Assembly: GCF_900100955.1 (NCBI RefSeq)
Contig: NZ_FNCC01000008.1
Location: 415,572 to 479,571 of the forward strand
Direction: 5' to 3'
Source: Lentzea fradiae
Lineage (GTDB): Bacteria > Actinomycetota > Actinomycetes > Mycobacteriales > Pseudonocardiaceae
Length of the DNA stretch: 64,000 nucleotides
Part shown: piece by piece, positions 21,459 to 30,218 of the stretch
How the letters are laid out: every line of letters begins with the position of its first letter
Numbering within the stretch: the first letter of the stretch is position 1
Translations under genes and position numbers: made by a program
The notes under the pieces: model-generated
What the model was told of the DNA's origin: nothing
Database searches by the model: none
The model's input: only the letters and a program-made list of their open reading frames with translations

Positions 21459-22204
21459 TGGAGGACAAGGGGAAGAGGGTCGCGCTCGTCAGCGGCGGCA
21501 CACGGGGCATCGGCCGCGCGACCGTGCTCCGGCTCGCCGAGGACGGCTTCGACGTGGCGTTCTGCTACCGCTCGGCGGGGGAAGCCGCCACGCTGCTGGA
21601 GAAGGAGGTCGCCGAGCTCGGCGTGCGGGTGCGGTCAGACCAGGTCGACGTGACCGACGCGGGCTCCGTGCGGACCTGGGTCGCCGAGGTCGAGGCGGAC
21701 CTCGGGCCGGTCGATCTCGCGGTCACGTCCGCGGGCATCACCAGGGACAACCCGCTCGCGTTGATGTCCGACGAGGACTGGCACGCGGTGCTCGACACGA
21801 ACCTCGACGGCGTCTACCACGTCTGCCGCGCCGTGGTGTTCGGCATGATGAAGCGCAAGCGCGGCTCCATCGTCAACGTCTCGTCGGTGTCCGGCGTGCA
21901 CGGCAACCCGTCGCAGACCAACTACTCCGCGTCCAAGGCCGGGATCATCGGCTTCACCAAGGCGCTGGCGAAAGAGGTCGGCAGGTACGGCATCCGCGCC
22001 AACGTGGTGGCGCCCGGCCTGATCGAGACGGACATGACCGCGGGTGTCAGCGGCCAGGCGATGGCCAGGATGCTCGGCTCGGTCCCGCTCGGCAGGCTGG
22101 GCACGGCCGCCGAGGTCGCCCACCTGATCTCCTACCTGGCGTCCCGAGACGCCGGGTACGTCACCGGTTCGGTCTTCCAGATCGACGGCGGCATAACCAT
22201 CTGA
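21455..22204 (+). CDS. FabG-like 3-ketoacyl-ACP reductase
   Basis: 249 residues, ATG overlapping the hotdog stop. SDR motifs are complete: SGGTRGIGRATV near residues 11-22, the NNAG position reads TSAGITRDN, catalytic NVSSVSGVHG serine, and YSASKAG for the Tyr-Lys pair, then GLIETDM. Length and motifs match FabG-type reductases, which reduce 3-ketoacyl-ACP with NADPH. It is the only ketoreductase of the discrete PKS block, so it should act in every cycle. A second start codon directly follows the first (ATGATG), so the exact first residue is uncertain by one. Confidence 0.92.
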   Translation: MMEDKGKRVALVSGGTRGIGRATVLRLAEDGFDVAFCYRSAGEAATLLEKEVAELGVRVRSDQVDVTDAGSVRTWVAEVEADLGPVDLAVTSAGITRDNPLALMSDEDWHAVLDTNLDGVYHVCRAVVFGMMKRKRGSIVNVSSVSGVHGNPSQTNYSASKAGIIGFTKALAKEVGRYGIRANVVAPGLIETDMTAGVSGQAMARMLGSVPLGRLGTAAEVAHLISYLASRDAGYVTGSVFQIDGGITI

Positions 22205-22216
22205 CCGGAGGACATC

Positions 22217-22924
22217 TTGCCCAGCAAGCCCAAGAAGCAACCACGCTGGTACTTCTCCCTGCGCAGCCCCTACTCGTGGTTCGCCTACCACGACCTGTCC
22301 TCCCAGTACCCGGACGTCCTGGACGCGGTGCGGTGGGTGCCGACCTGGGAGCCCGACGAGCTCAGCTCGTCGCTGCTCGCCGAGGCGGGCATCAAGCTGC
22401 CGTACGTGCCGATGTCCGTGGAGAAGGGGCGCTACATCCTCCAGGACGTCCGGCGGATGGCGAAGGACCGCGGCCTCGCGATGACCTGGCCGGTCGACCG
22501 GAACCCGGTCTGGGAGGTGTCCCACCTGGCCTACCTCGCCGCCGAGGAGGAGGGCGCGGGCCGCGAGTTCGTCGCCGCCGCCAGCCGGGCGCGGTGGGAG
22601 CGCGGCCGCGACATCTCGGACCCCGACGTGATGTCCGACATCGCGGGCGACCTCGGTCTCGACCCGGTCCGGCTGGCGACGGCGGCCCAGGACTCCCGGT
22701 TGCGCGGCTTGGCCGTCCAGAGGCTGGAGGAGGTGTGGCGCGACGGCGTTTTCGGCGTGCCGTTCTTCATCGTCGGGCACGAGAAGTTCTGGGGCGTCGA
22801 TCGGCTCCCGCAGTTCGTCGACGCGCTGCGCGAGCTGCGCGTTCGTGAGGATCCCGGCACCTGGCAGGGGCTGGTGCCCGCCGGTCCGGCAGGTGACATG
22901 GGGCACGCGGGAGGCTGTGGCTGA
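22217..22924 (+). CDS. DsbA-fold isomerase (2-hydroxychromene-2-carboxylate isomerase-like)
   Basis: 235 residues from a TTG with CCGGAGGA upstream. The fold is that of the DsbA / kappa-GST-like HCCA isomerase family: YFSLRSPYSWFAYHDL at the N-terminus holds the serine used for glutathione binding in the family instead of a CxxC pair, and GVFGVPFFIVGHEKFWGVDRL is the conserved C-terminal block. In a reducing type II PKS context such a protein could isomerise a double bond in the ACP-bound polyene; E/Z isomerisation precedes ring closure in cinnamoyl-lipid starters as I recall the literature. That role is inferred from context. It closes the biosynthetic operon. Confidence 0.8.
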   Translation: MPSKPKKQPRWYFSLRSPYSWFAYHDLSSQYPDVLDAVRWVPTWEPDELSSSLLAEAGIKLPYVPMSVEKGRYILQDVRRMAKDRGLAMTWPVDRNPVWEVSHLAYLAAEEEGAGREFVAAASRARWERGRDISDPDVMSDIAGDLGLDPVRLATAAQDSRLRGLAVQRLEEVWRDGVFGVPFFIVGHEKFWGVDRLPQFVDALRELRVREDPGTWQGLVPAGPAGDMGHAGGCG

Positions 22925-23083
22925 GTTTCCGGCCGTGGTAGTAGTTGCTGTAAGTGTTCGAACCGGTCCGGCGAGTCACCGCCGGGGATGAGTGAGGGTG
23001 AGGGCTGTGGCAGACCACGTCGAGAGGCCGGATGACGTCGGATCCCCTCACCGCACGGTGCACGCCGCCCTCGGACGCGTCCG

Positions 23084-25309
23084 TTGCGGGTGACCGCGCG
23101 CCCCGATCTGCTGGTCGACCGCGATCGGGAGCAGGACGTGTTCCGGCGGACGCTGGACGACCTCGGCCGCGGCCGGTCGTCGGTGCTCGTCGTGGAGGGG
23201 CAGGTGGGCATGGGCACCGGCGCGCTGGTCCGGCGCGGGTGCGGGCTCGCCGACGAAGCGGGTGTCCGGGTCGCCTACGCCCGCGGCTCCCGCTTCGAGT
23301 CGAACGTCGACTTCGGGCTGGCGTCGCAGCTCAGCGCCCAGGTCATCAGACCGGGCAGGCCGCGCTGGGGCAACGACCTCGCGGCCGTGCTCTGCGAGGA
23401 GGTCATCGCCGAGGCGAAGCGGTCACCGCTGCTGGTCGCGGTGGACGACGCGCACTTCATCGACTCCGGCTCGGCCCGCTGGCTCAGCGCGGTCACCCGG
23501 CGGATGTCGGGCCTGCCGCTGATGTTCCTGCTGGGCGTCAGCAGCGGCACGGACCGGGAGCACTCGCTGCGGCTGCTGGCCGAACGCGTGCTGGAACCGG
23601 GGCCGCTGACCCCGGCGGGAACGCGGCGGGTGCTGGAGTCCGCCCTCGGTGAGCCGCTCGACGACGAGTTCGCCGACGAGGTGGCGCGGGCGACCGGGCA
23701 CACACCCGGCGTGGTGCACACCGTGGCGCACCGCATGGCCGCGGCGGGACTGGCCGCGGACCGGTCCTCGGTGGTGCCGATGCGCGCCATGGCCGCGGAC
23801 GCGCTCGGCGAACGGCTGTCGAGGATCCTCGACAGCCTGCCCGGCGAGCTCGTCGACCTGGTGCGCACGATGGCCGTGTGCGAGGGCAACCTCGACTTCG
23901 AGCTGGTGTGCTCGGTGGCGGGCCTGGAGGGCCTGTCCGCGGCGCACGCGAGGTCCAGGCTGTGGAAGGCCGGCCTGGTGACCCTCGACCGCAAGCCCGT
24001 GCCCGCCGACTGGGTGCCGGTGGACCGCCTGCTCACGACGATGAGCTTCGACGAGCGGGAGCGGACGCGCGCGGTCGTGGCCGGGCTGTGCCACCGCAGC
24101 GCGGTGCCGGACGGCGCGGTGGCGGGCATCCTCCCCGCCACCCGGCCGGTCGGTGACCGGTGGGCGGTCGACGTCCTGTCCGACACCGCCGCCAGGTGCA
24201 CCGAGCTGGGGGACACCGCCACGGCGAGCCGCCTGCTGAGGCGCGCCCTGCGCGAACCGGTGAGCGGGGCGTCCGAGGCCCGGATCCTGTACGACCTCGG
24301 CGAGGCCGAACTGGCCATCGCGCCGTTCGCCAGCGACCGCCACCTCGCCAGGGTGGTCACCGCCTCCGCCGGCCCGGTCGCCGACGTCCTCCGCGTGCGC
24401 GCCGCGGACCTCGTGCTGGCCCGCGGTGACTTCGCCCTGGTGCAGCGGCTGACCCGCGAGGTCCGCGAGCGCGACGACGTGGCGCCGGACGCCCGCGCCC
24501 GGCTGCTCGCCCTGCACTGGCTCAGCCAGGACCGGCTGCGCGAGGTGCCGGAAACCATGGGGCGCACGGCCTTCGCCCCGCTGCCCGGCACGCCGGACGA
24601 CCCGGCACAGGCCGCCGCCGTCGCGTGGCGGCTCGCCGTGACGGGGCGGCACGCCGGCCGGGTCCGCGCGCTGGCGCGGATGGCCCTGCGCGCCGACGGC
24701 CGGGACGAGTGCCCGCTGTCGCTGCGGGTCGCGGCCTGCGTCGCGCTGGACGTCGCGGGCCGCCGGGACGAGGCCGTGGCCGGGCTGGACGCGGTCGTGG
24801 CCGGCGTCCGGCTCCCGCACGACCGGGCGGCGGTGGGGTTCGCGCTGCTGGCCCGCGTCGGCGTCTCGCTGCGGCACGGCCGGGCCGACGAGGCGGCGCG
24901 GGACCTCGCCGCGACGCTCCGGACGATGCCCGAGCACTGCTGGCACCCCCAGCAGCGGTCGTTGCTGGAAGCGATGCGCCTGCTGGTGGGCGCGCGCAAA
25001 GACGAGATCGGCCCCGGCCACGAGACGGCGGGGGAGGGCTGCGTGGACTCCGCGGTCCTGTTCTACGCCCGTGGCCTGCTGCTGCTGGACCAAGGCGACG
25101 TCGTGGCCGCTTCCGCGATGTTGCTGGAGTGCGGCAGGCTGCTGCTGAACGCGGGTGTGACCAACCCGCTGCTGATCCCGTGGCGTCCCGCCGCCGCCAC
25201 GGCGTTGCGCGCCTGCGAAGACGCCGGAAGGGCCGGCCGTCTCCAGGACGCGCACGACGCGCTGGTGCGAACGTGGTTCGCGGCCGACGCCGGAGGGGCG
25301 GTGCTGTGA
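23084..25309 (+). CDS. LAL-type ATPase-like protein without HTH
   Basis: About 741 residues; the start is a TTG, or the GTG two codons later. It matches the N-terminal ATPase and helical-repeat region of LAL (large LuxR) regulators: DLLVDRDREQDVFRRTL, Walker B-like LLVAVDDAHFIDSG, then alpha-helical repeats rich in Ala/Arg/Leu. Two parts are missing. The Walker A loop reads GQVGMGTGAL, without the lysine, and the protein ends at WFAADAGGAVL with no C-terminal LuxR HTH. It therefore should not bind DNA by itself nor ATP in the normal manner. Its stop overlaps the start of an intact LAL gene, so it probably works as a partner or inhibitor of that regulator. A degenerate pseudo-regulator is the alternative. 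Confidence 0.8.
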   Translation: MRVTARPDLLVDRDREQDVFRRTLDDLGRGRSSVLVVEGQVGMGTGALVRRGCGLADEAGVRVAYARGSRFESNVDFGLASQLSAQVIRPGRPRWGNDLAAVLCEEVIAEAKRSPLLVAVDDAHFIDSGSARWLSAVTRRMSGLPLMFLLGVSSGTDREHSLRLLAERVLEPGPLTPAGTRRVLESALGEPLDDEFADEVARATGHTPGVVHTVAHRMAAAGLAADRSSVVPMRAMAADALGERLSRILDSLPGELVDLVRTMAVCEGNLDFELVCSVAGLEGLSAAHARSRLWKAGLVTLDRKPVPADWVPVDRLLTTMSFDERERTRAVVAGLCHRSAVPDGAVAGILPATRPVGDRWAVDVLSDTAARCTELGDTATASRLLRRALREPVSGASEARILYDLGEAELAIAPFASDRHLARVVTASAGPVADVLRVRAADLVLARGDFALVQRLTREVRERDDVAPDARARLLALHWLSQDRLREVPETMGRTAFAPLPGTPDDPAQAAAVAWRLAVTGRHAGRVRALARMALRADGRDECPLSLRVAACVALDVAGRRDEAVAGLDAVVAGVRLPHDRAAVGFALLARVGVSLRHGRADEAARDLAATLRTMPEHCWHPQQRSLLEAMRLLVGARKDEIGPGHETAGEGCVDSAVLFYARGLLLLDQGDVVAASAMLLECGRLLLNAGVTNPLLIPWRPAAATALRACEDAGRAGRLQDAHDALVRTWFAADAGGAVL

Positions 25310-28101
25310 CGCTGTACGAGCGGGGTCCGGAACTCTACGTCGTGGCCGACGCCTTGCGGGCGGCGGAACGGGGCTACGGCCGCTTGGTCGTCGTGTCGGG
25401 TCCCGTCGGCATCGGGAAGTCCGCACTGCTCGACCACCTCCCGGCGGTGGCCGAGGAGCACGGCGCCCGCGTGGCGCACGCCACCTGCGTGCCGCTGGAG
25501 CAGGACTTCGCGTTCGGCGTCGTGCGGCAGCTGCTGGAGCCCGCGTTCACCGCCGCCTCGGACGAGGTCCGCGACCGGTGGCTGGCGGGACCGGCGTCGT
25601 CCGCGCTGCTGCTGTTCACCGACGACCTGATGCGCCCGTCGGACGACCTGGACGACCCCGGGTCCCCGGACGACGACCGGCAGGTCGGGGGCGTGTGGCA
25701 GGTGGTGCTGGACGGCCTGGTGCGGATGCTGGGCACCATGAGCGCCGAGCAGCCCCTGCTGCTGCTGGTGGACGACCTGCAGTGGGCGGACACGCTGTCG
25801 CTGCGGTTGCTGGGTCACCTCGTGCGGCGCATGGTCGACCTGCGGGTGACGGTGGTGGCGACGGTCGGCGAAGGTGATCCCCGCGCGAACCGCGCGTCGG
25901 TCAGGGACGTGGTCCGGGCGGCCACGCACACGCTCTGGCTGGGACCGCTGTCGGCGGCGAGCGTCGCCCACCTGGTGCGCGACGAGTTCGGCGAGCCGGG
26001 GGACGAGGAGTTCGTGCTCGCCTGCCACGAGGCGGCCGCGGGCAACCCGATGTTCCTGAAGGCCGTCCTGACGGGGATGCGGCAGAGCGGGTACCCACCG
26101 CGCTCCGAGGTCGCGGGCACGGCCCGCTCGCTGTCGCCGTCGCACCTGCTCGACCGGTTGTCCGGCCGCCTGTCCGCGCAACCCACCTGGATCAAGAGGT
26201 TCGCCAAGGCGATGGTGGTGCTGGGCCACCACGGGGACGCCGCGCTCATCACCGGGCTGGCGGAGCTGGACCCCGTGGGAAGCGCCGAGGCCGTCCGGCT
26301 GCTGAGCAGGCTCGGCCTGGTCGTCGGGGAGGACCCGCCGCGGTTCGTCCACGTCGTCGTCCGGGAGGCCGTGGAGCAGATGATGACGGCGGCCGAGGTG
26401 GACCGCCTGCACCGGCGGGCGGCCGTGCTGCTCTACGACAGCGGCTTCTCGTCCGAGCACGTCGCCGCGCACCTGCTGGCGGCCACGGGGAAGTGCGAGC
26501 CCTGGGCGATCGAGGTGCTGCGCGCGTCGGCCGAGACCGCGCTCAACCGCGGCGCCCCCGAGGTCGCCGCGCGGTACCTGCGCCGGGCGCTGCTGGACTC
26601 GCCGCCCGGCACCGCGGGCCGGGCGCTCCTGCTGGTGGAGCTGGCCACGGTGGAGGTGGAGTTCGACACCCAGGCCGCGCTGCGGCACATGTCCCAGGGC
26701 GTGCCGTTCCTGGAGTCCAGCCGCGACCGCGCCCTCGCCCTCGTCCGCATCCCGCCCGCCCTGCTGGCCACGGCGACCCAGCCGATGATCGACGTCCTCA
26801 CGCAGGTCGCGGGCGAGCTGGCCGACCCGGACCGGGTCCCGGCCGCCGACCGCGAGCTCGCGCTGTGCCTCGAAGCGCGCCTGCGCTTCACCCGGTCCCG
26901 CCACGCCGGGCACCTCGTGGACGCCGTCGACCGGTTGCGGCGCGCGGGGCCGGAGCTCCCGCTCGACTCCAGGGGCGAGCGCGAGCTCGCGTCGGTCCTG
27001 CTCTTCGCGGCCACCGTCACCGGTGACTTCCCGGCGTCCGAGGCGCTCCGGCTCGGCCGCAGGCTGCTGGACCTGGAGCCCGCGTCCACCCGCACCGCGC
27101 ACGCCGCGGTGCCGCTGCTGATCACCGCGTTGCTGGCAGCCGGTCCCCCGGAGGAGGTCAGGGGCTGGCTGGACCTGGCGCTCGACTGGGCGACCAGGAT
27201 GAGCTCGCCGTCCTGCCAGGCGACCATCGGGGCGAAGTACGCCCTGGTGCTCGCGAGGGTGGGGAAACCGGCGGAGGCGAGCGTCGTGGCGGCCTCGGCG
27301 TTGGAGGCGGTTTCCCGGGACTGGAGCTCGCCCGCGGCCGGTCCGGACGCCTCGCTCGCGCTCGCCGCCATCGAGGCGGACGACGTCCTGCTCGCCGAAC
27401 AGATCCTGGACCGCTGCGGCGGCGCCGAGCCGAGGCTCTCCGCGTCCTGGACCGTCCACCTGCTCCGCGGCTGGCTCTCCGCCCGCGCGGGCGACCACGC
27501 CGCCGCCCTCGACCACCTGATGGACTGCGGGCGGAGCCTCGACCTCATGGGGTGGACCAACCCCGCCGTCCTGCCCTGGCGGGGCTGGGCGGCGGGACTG
27601 CTGCACGAGCTCGGCAGGCAGGCGGAAGCGCTGGAGCTGGCCGAGGACGAGCTCACCCGCGCCCTCGTCTGGGGAGCCCCCGCGACGGTCGGCCGCGCCC
27701 TCCGGATCAAGGGCATGATCACCGAGGGCCAGGCAGGCGTCGACCTGCTCCGCGAGGCGGCCGCCGTCCTGGAGGACGCGGGCGACGCGCTGGAGCTGAC
27801 GAGGGTGTCGGCCGCCCTGGAACGCCGTAGCGGCGGCTCCTCCCGCAAGGGGCGGCCGGTCCCGGTGGGTGTCGAGCCGTGGTTCGGCGCGGGCAGGCCG
27901 ACGTCGACGACGCTGACCAAGACCGAGCGCCGGGTCGCGGGCCTGGCGGCGCGGGGCTTCACCAACCAGGAGATCGCGCAGGAGTTCGGGGTCAGCTCAC
28001 GGGCCGTGGAGAAGCACCTGACGAACTCCTACCGCAAGCTCGGGGTGACGGGCCGCTCCGGCCTGCCGGCGGCGCTCGGCGACGATCTTCTCGAGGACTG
28101 A
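25306..28101 (+). CDS. LAL-family LuxR transcriptional regulator
   Basis: 931 residues from a GTG overlapping the preceding stop (GTGA). N-terminal STAND-type ATPase: Walker A GPVGIGKSALL near residues 29-39 and Walker B LLLLVDDLQWADTLS. A long helical region follows, then a C-terminal LuxR helix-turn-helix (LTKTERRVAGLAARGFTNQE, SRAVEKHLTNSYRKL). Proteins of this layout are common pathway-specific activators in actinomycete clusters. It stands directly downstream of the acyl-peptide genes and next to a PAS-LuxR regulator, so control of this cluster is the obvious inference. A gap of over 400 bases follows. Confidence 0.95.
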   Translation: MTLYERGPELYVVADALRAAERGYGRLVVVSGPVGIGKSALLDHLPAVAEEHGARVAHATCVPLEQDFAFGVVRQLLEPAFTAASDEVRDRWLAGPASSALLLFTDDLMRPSDDLDDPGSPDDDRQVGGVWQVVLDGLVRMLGTMSAEQPLLLLVDDLQWADTLSLRLLGHLVRRMVDLRVTVVATVGEGDPRANRASVRDVVRAATHTLWLGPLSAASVAHLVRDEFGEPGDEEFVLACHEAAAGNPMFLKAVLTGMRQSGYPPRSEVAGTARSLSPSHLLDRLSGRLSAQPTWIKRFAKAMVVLGHHGDAALITGLAELDPVGSAEAVRLLSRLGLVVGEDPPRFVHVVVREAVEQMMTAAEVDRLHRRAAVLLYDSGFSSEHVAAHLLAATGKCEPWAIEVLRASAETALNRGAPEVAARYLRRALLDSPPGTAGRALLLVELATVEVEFDTQAALRHMSQGVPFLESSRDRALALVRIPPALLATATQPMIDVLTQVAGELADPDRVPAADRELALCLEARLRFTRSRHAGHLVDAVDRLRRAGPELPLDSRGERELASVLLFAATVTGDFPASEALRLGRRLLDLEPASTRTAHAAVPLLITALLAAGPPEEVRGWLDLALDWATRMSSPSCQATIGAKYALVLARVGKPAEASVVAASALEAVSRDWSSPAAGPDASLALAAIEADDVLLAEQILDRCGGAEPRLSASWTVHLLRGWLSARAGDHAAALDHLMDCGRSLDLMGWTNPAVLPWRGWAAGLLHELGRQAEALELAEDELTRALVWGAPATVGRALRIKGMITEGQAGVDLLREAAAVLEDAGDALELTRVSAALERRSGGSSRKGRPVPVGVEPWFGAGRPTSTTLTKTERRVAGLAARGFTNQEIAQEFGVSSRAVEKHLTNSYRKLGVTGRSGLPAALGDDLLED

Positions 28102-28524
28102 GCGCCGGAGGAGTTCGGCGGCGCGACACCTCTTTGTCATCCAGGAAATGGTTCTACTTTGTACGGCGTGAGTACGTGCGTGTTGCCGCAATCAGTTGTC
28201 CCGCACTGCCCATAACCGGTTTCCCCCGGCCGTGAATTGGGCGTCCAGCTGAGACGCGCACACGGCCCAGCACCCGGCCGGCGTGCTCCTAAGATCCACT
28301 GTGGAGTGACGATAAGCGCAGGACAGAGCATGTGCGGGGGCTGTGGTGGGATGTTCGGTTCGGGGGACGGGTACACCGTACCTAGCTGGTGCGTCACCCA
28401 CAGAGTTAGCCAGGGCGGGGCGCCTGTCGTTGCCCAGCGCTATCGGCGTTCATACGATCGATATTGCTCTTGATGAGAACGGTCAGCAGGTCGCTGCGCC
28501 TTCAGACCAGTACGAGGAGTAGTT
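28102..28524. other. Intergenic region upstream of the PAS-LuxR gene
   Basis: No convincing gene. The last ~70 bases are A/T-richer than the surroundings (CATACGATCGATATTGCTC) and probably hold the promoter of the PAS-LuxR gene. I did not find a clear operator or an obvious terminator for the LAL gene. Confidence 0.5.
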
Positions 28525-29190
28525 GTGTTCCAACGCTACGACCACCCGGTAGAGCGCTCTCACAGCTTGGTCGACGACACCCTCTACCGCTCGATGTTCG
28601 AGCGTTCCGGGTTGGGCATCGCCAGGCTCGACCCCAGAAGAAAAGTGCTGGAGGCCAACGCCGACCTGCTCAACTTCGTCGGCCGGTCGATCCACGACGT
28701 GTACAGCCGGGACTTCGTCGAGCTGATCCACCCCGGCGTGCGCCCCGGCCTGGAGCGGCAGCTGGAAAGACTGGCGAAGGACCGGAAAGGCCGGTTCGCC
28801 GAGCAGGTGGCCGCCGTCCGGCCGGACGGCAGCACGGTGCCCACCACGATGACCGCGATCGCGGTGTACGGCCACGACACCTCCATCTCGGCCCTGCTGG
28901 TGATCCTGCGCAAGGAGAACGCCGAGCGCGGTGAGGTGAAGGTCGACCAGGGCAAGGTGCTCAGCGACGTGCACGCCAGGATTCTCGAGGGGATGGCCGC
29001 GGGAGAGTCCACGACGCAGCTGGCGTCCAGGCTGTTCCTGAGCCGCCAGGGCGTCGAGTACCACCTCGGCACCATGCTGAGGAAGCTCAGGGCCCCCAAC
29101 CGGCCCGCGCTCGTCTCGCGGGCCTACGCGATGGGCCTGCTGAGCATCGAGAGCTGGCCGCCCAGGGTCGAGCCCGCGTTCGTGAAGTAA
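28525..29190 (+). CDS. PAS-LuxR transcriptional regulator
   Basis: 221 residues from a GTG with GAGGAG upstream. The N-terminal half is a PAS fold (YRSMFERSGLGIARLDP, NADLLNFVGRS, then VRPDGSTVPTTMTAIAV); the C-terminal part is a LuxR-type HTH (ILEGMAAGESTTQLASRLF, RQGVEYHLGTMLRKL). Size and order match the PimM/AmphRIV-type PAS-LuxR activators found in polyene macrolide and other actinomycete clusters, which bind operators of the form CTVGGGAWWTCCCBAG. A half-like match, CTCGGGAATA, lies at 37404-37413 in front of the terpenoid operon; a full site was not found by eye. Confidence 0.9.
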   Translation: MFQRYDHPVERSHSLVDDTLYRSMFERSGLGIARLDPRRKVLEANADLLNFVGRSIHDVYSRDFVELIHPGVRPGLERQLERLAKDRKGRFAEQVAAVRPDGSTVPTTMTAIAVYGHDTSISALLVILRKENAERGEVKVDQGKVLSDVHARILEGMAAGESTTQLASRLFLSRQGVEYHLGTMLRKLRAPNRPALVSRAYAMGLLSIESWPPRVEPAFVK

Positions 29191-29198
29191 CAGCAGCC

Positions 29199-30218
29199 GT
29201 GGACCCGACGAGGCCGGACGGGTGGACGTCGCCAGGAACGAGGACGACCGGATGCGCGCGACGGGCGGTGGGTGCGCTGCTCACGCTGACCGCCGCCGCG
29301 TTGCTGTGCTGGTGGTCGTTGAGCGGGGTGGACTGGGCGACGCTGCCGGACGCCGTGCGCCGGGCCCACCCCGGACTGGTGGTCGCCGCCGTGGCGGGCT
29401 ACACCGTGGCGTTCTGCGTCCTGGACACCGCCGCCTTCACGCTCGTGTACCGCAAGCACCTGGCCGCGGCGGTACCGGTCCGGCACGTCGCGACCATCGT
29501 GTGCGGCAAGCAGCTGCTCGGCGTGGTGTTCTCCCCGCTCACGAAGCTCGTCGCCACACTGTACTTCCACCGGCGCTGGCGGGTGCCGGTGCTGCGGACT
29601 CTCGGGGCCACCGAGGTGCTGACGGTGGCGGACACGATCGTGCTGGTCGGGCTCGTCGTCGTGGGGACCGGCACCGTCGACGGGATGCCCGCGGGGGCCT
29701 CGGTCCTGGCGGCCCTGATGGCGCTCGCGCTGGCGCTGTTCCTGCTGTGGGCCTGGCTCCCCGCTGCCCGCGGTGTGCTGCCCCGGTTGCGCCGCAACGC
29801 TTTCCTGTCGGTGCTGGTGCAGACGAGCCCGGCGCAGATGCTCGCGCAGCTCGGCCTGAGGTCCTGTCTCGTCCTGGCGATGGCCGCGTCGTGGTGGTCG
29901 CTGCTGCTGGCCAACGGCGTGGACCTCGACTTCGGCCGGCTGGTGCAGTTCTGCTCGGTGTTCCTGGTCGTGGTCCAGCTGCCGGTGTCGGTCGCCGGGT
30001 ACGGCGGCCCGCAGGGCGCGTGCGTCCTGCTGCTCAGCGACGCGTGGGGCCTCATGAGCCGGGAGGACGCGGCGGTGCTGAGCCTGCTGTGGTCGACCGC
30101 CTACCTGGTCTCCCGCGTCGTGATCGGATTTCTGTTCGCGGTGCCCGCCGTGAGACTGCTGAGGGTGGACGAGAAGGGGAGTGGACGTGCGGAGCACGAC
30201 CAAGCGCGCACTGGGTGA
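29199..30218 (+). CDS. LPG-synthase-like (flippase family) integral membrane protein
   Basis: 339 residues from a GTG, eight bases after the regulator stop. Several hydrophobic helices are obvious (AVGALLTLTAAALLCWWSL, PGLVVAAVAGYTVAFCVLD, LVVVGTGTV..VLAALMALALALFLLWAWL, FCSVFLVVVQLPVSVAGYGG). The layout and the late VQLPVSVAGYGGPQGACVLLL block fit the lysylphosphatidylglycerol synthase transmembrane-domain / UPF0104 family without its soluble transferase domain. Such proteins flip lipids or lipid-linked compounds; export of, or protection from, the lipopeptide is a context-based guess. The 3' end overlaps the next gene by 38 bases. Confidence 0.8.
   Translation: MDPTRPDGWTSPGTRTTGCARRAVGALLTLTAAALLCWWSLSGVDWATLPDAVRRAHPGLVVAAVAGYTVAFCVLDTAAFTLVYRKHLAAAVPVRHVATIVCGKQLLGVVFSPLTKLVATLYFHRRWRVPVLRTLGATEVLTVADTIVLVGLVVVGTGTVDGMPAGASVLAALMALALALFLLWAWLPAARGVLPRLRRNAFLSVLVQTSPAQMLAQLGLRSCLVLAMAASWWSLLLANGVDLDFGRLVQFCSVFLVVVQLPVSVAGYGGPQGACVLLLSDAWGLMSREDAAVLSLLWSTAYLVSRVVIGFLFAVPAVRLLRVDEKGSGRAEHDQARTG

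Noticed and set aside
28237..28473. Possible 78-codon gene (QSMCGGCGGMFGSGDG) upstream of the PAS-LuxR gene
   Set aside because: No ribosome-binding site, irregular codon use and location in a promoter region; the CGGCGG pattern is not enough.
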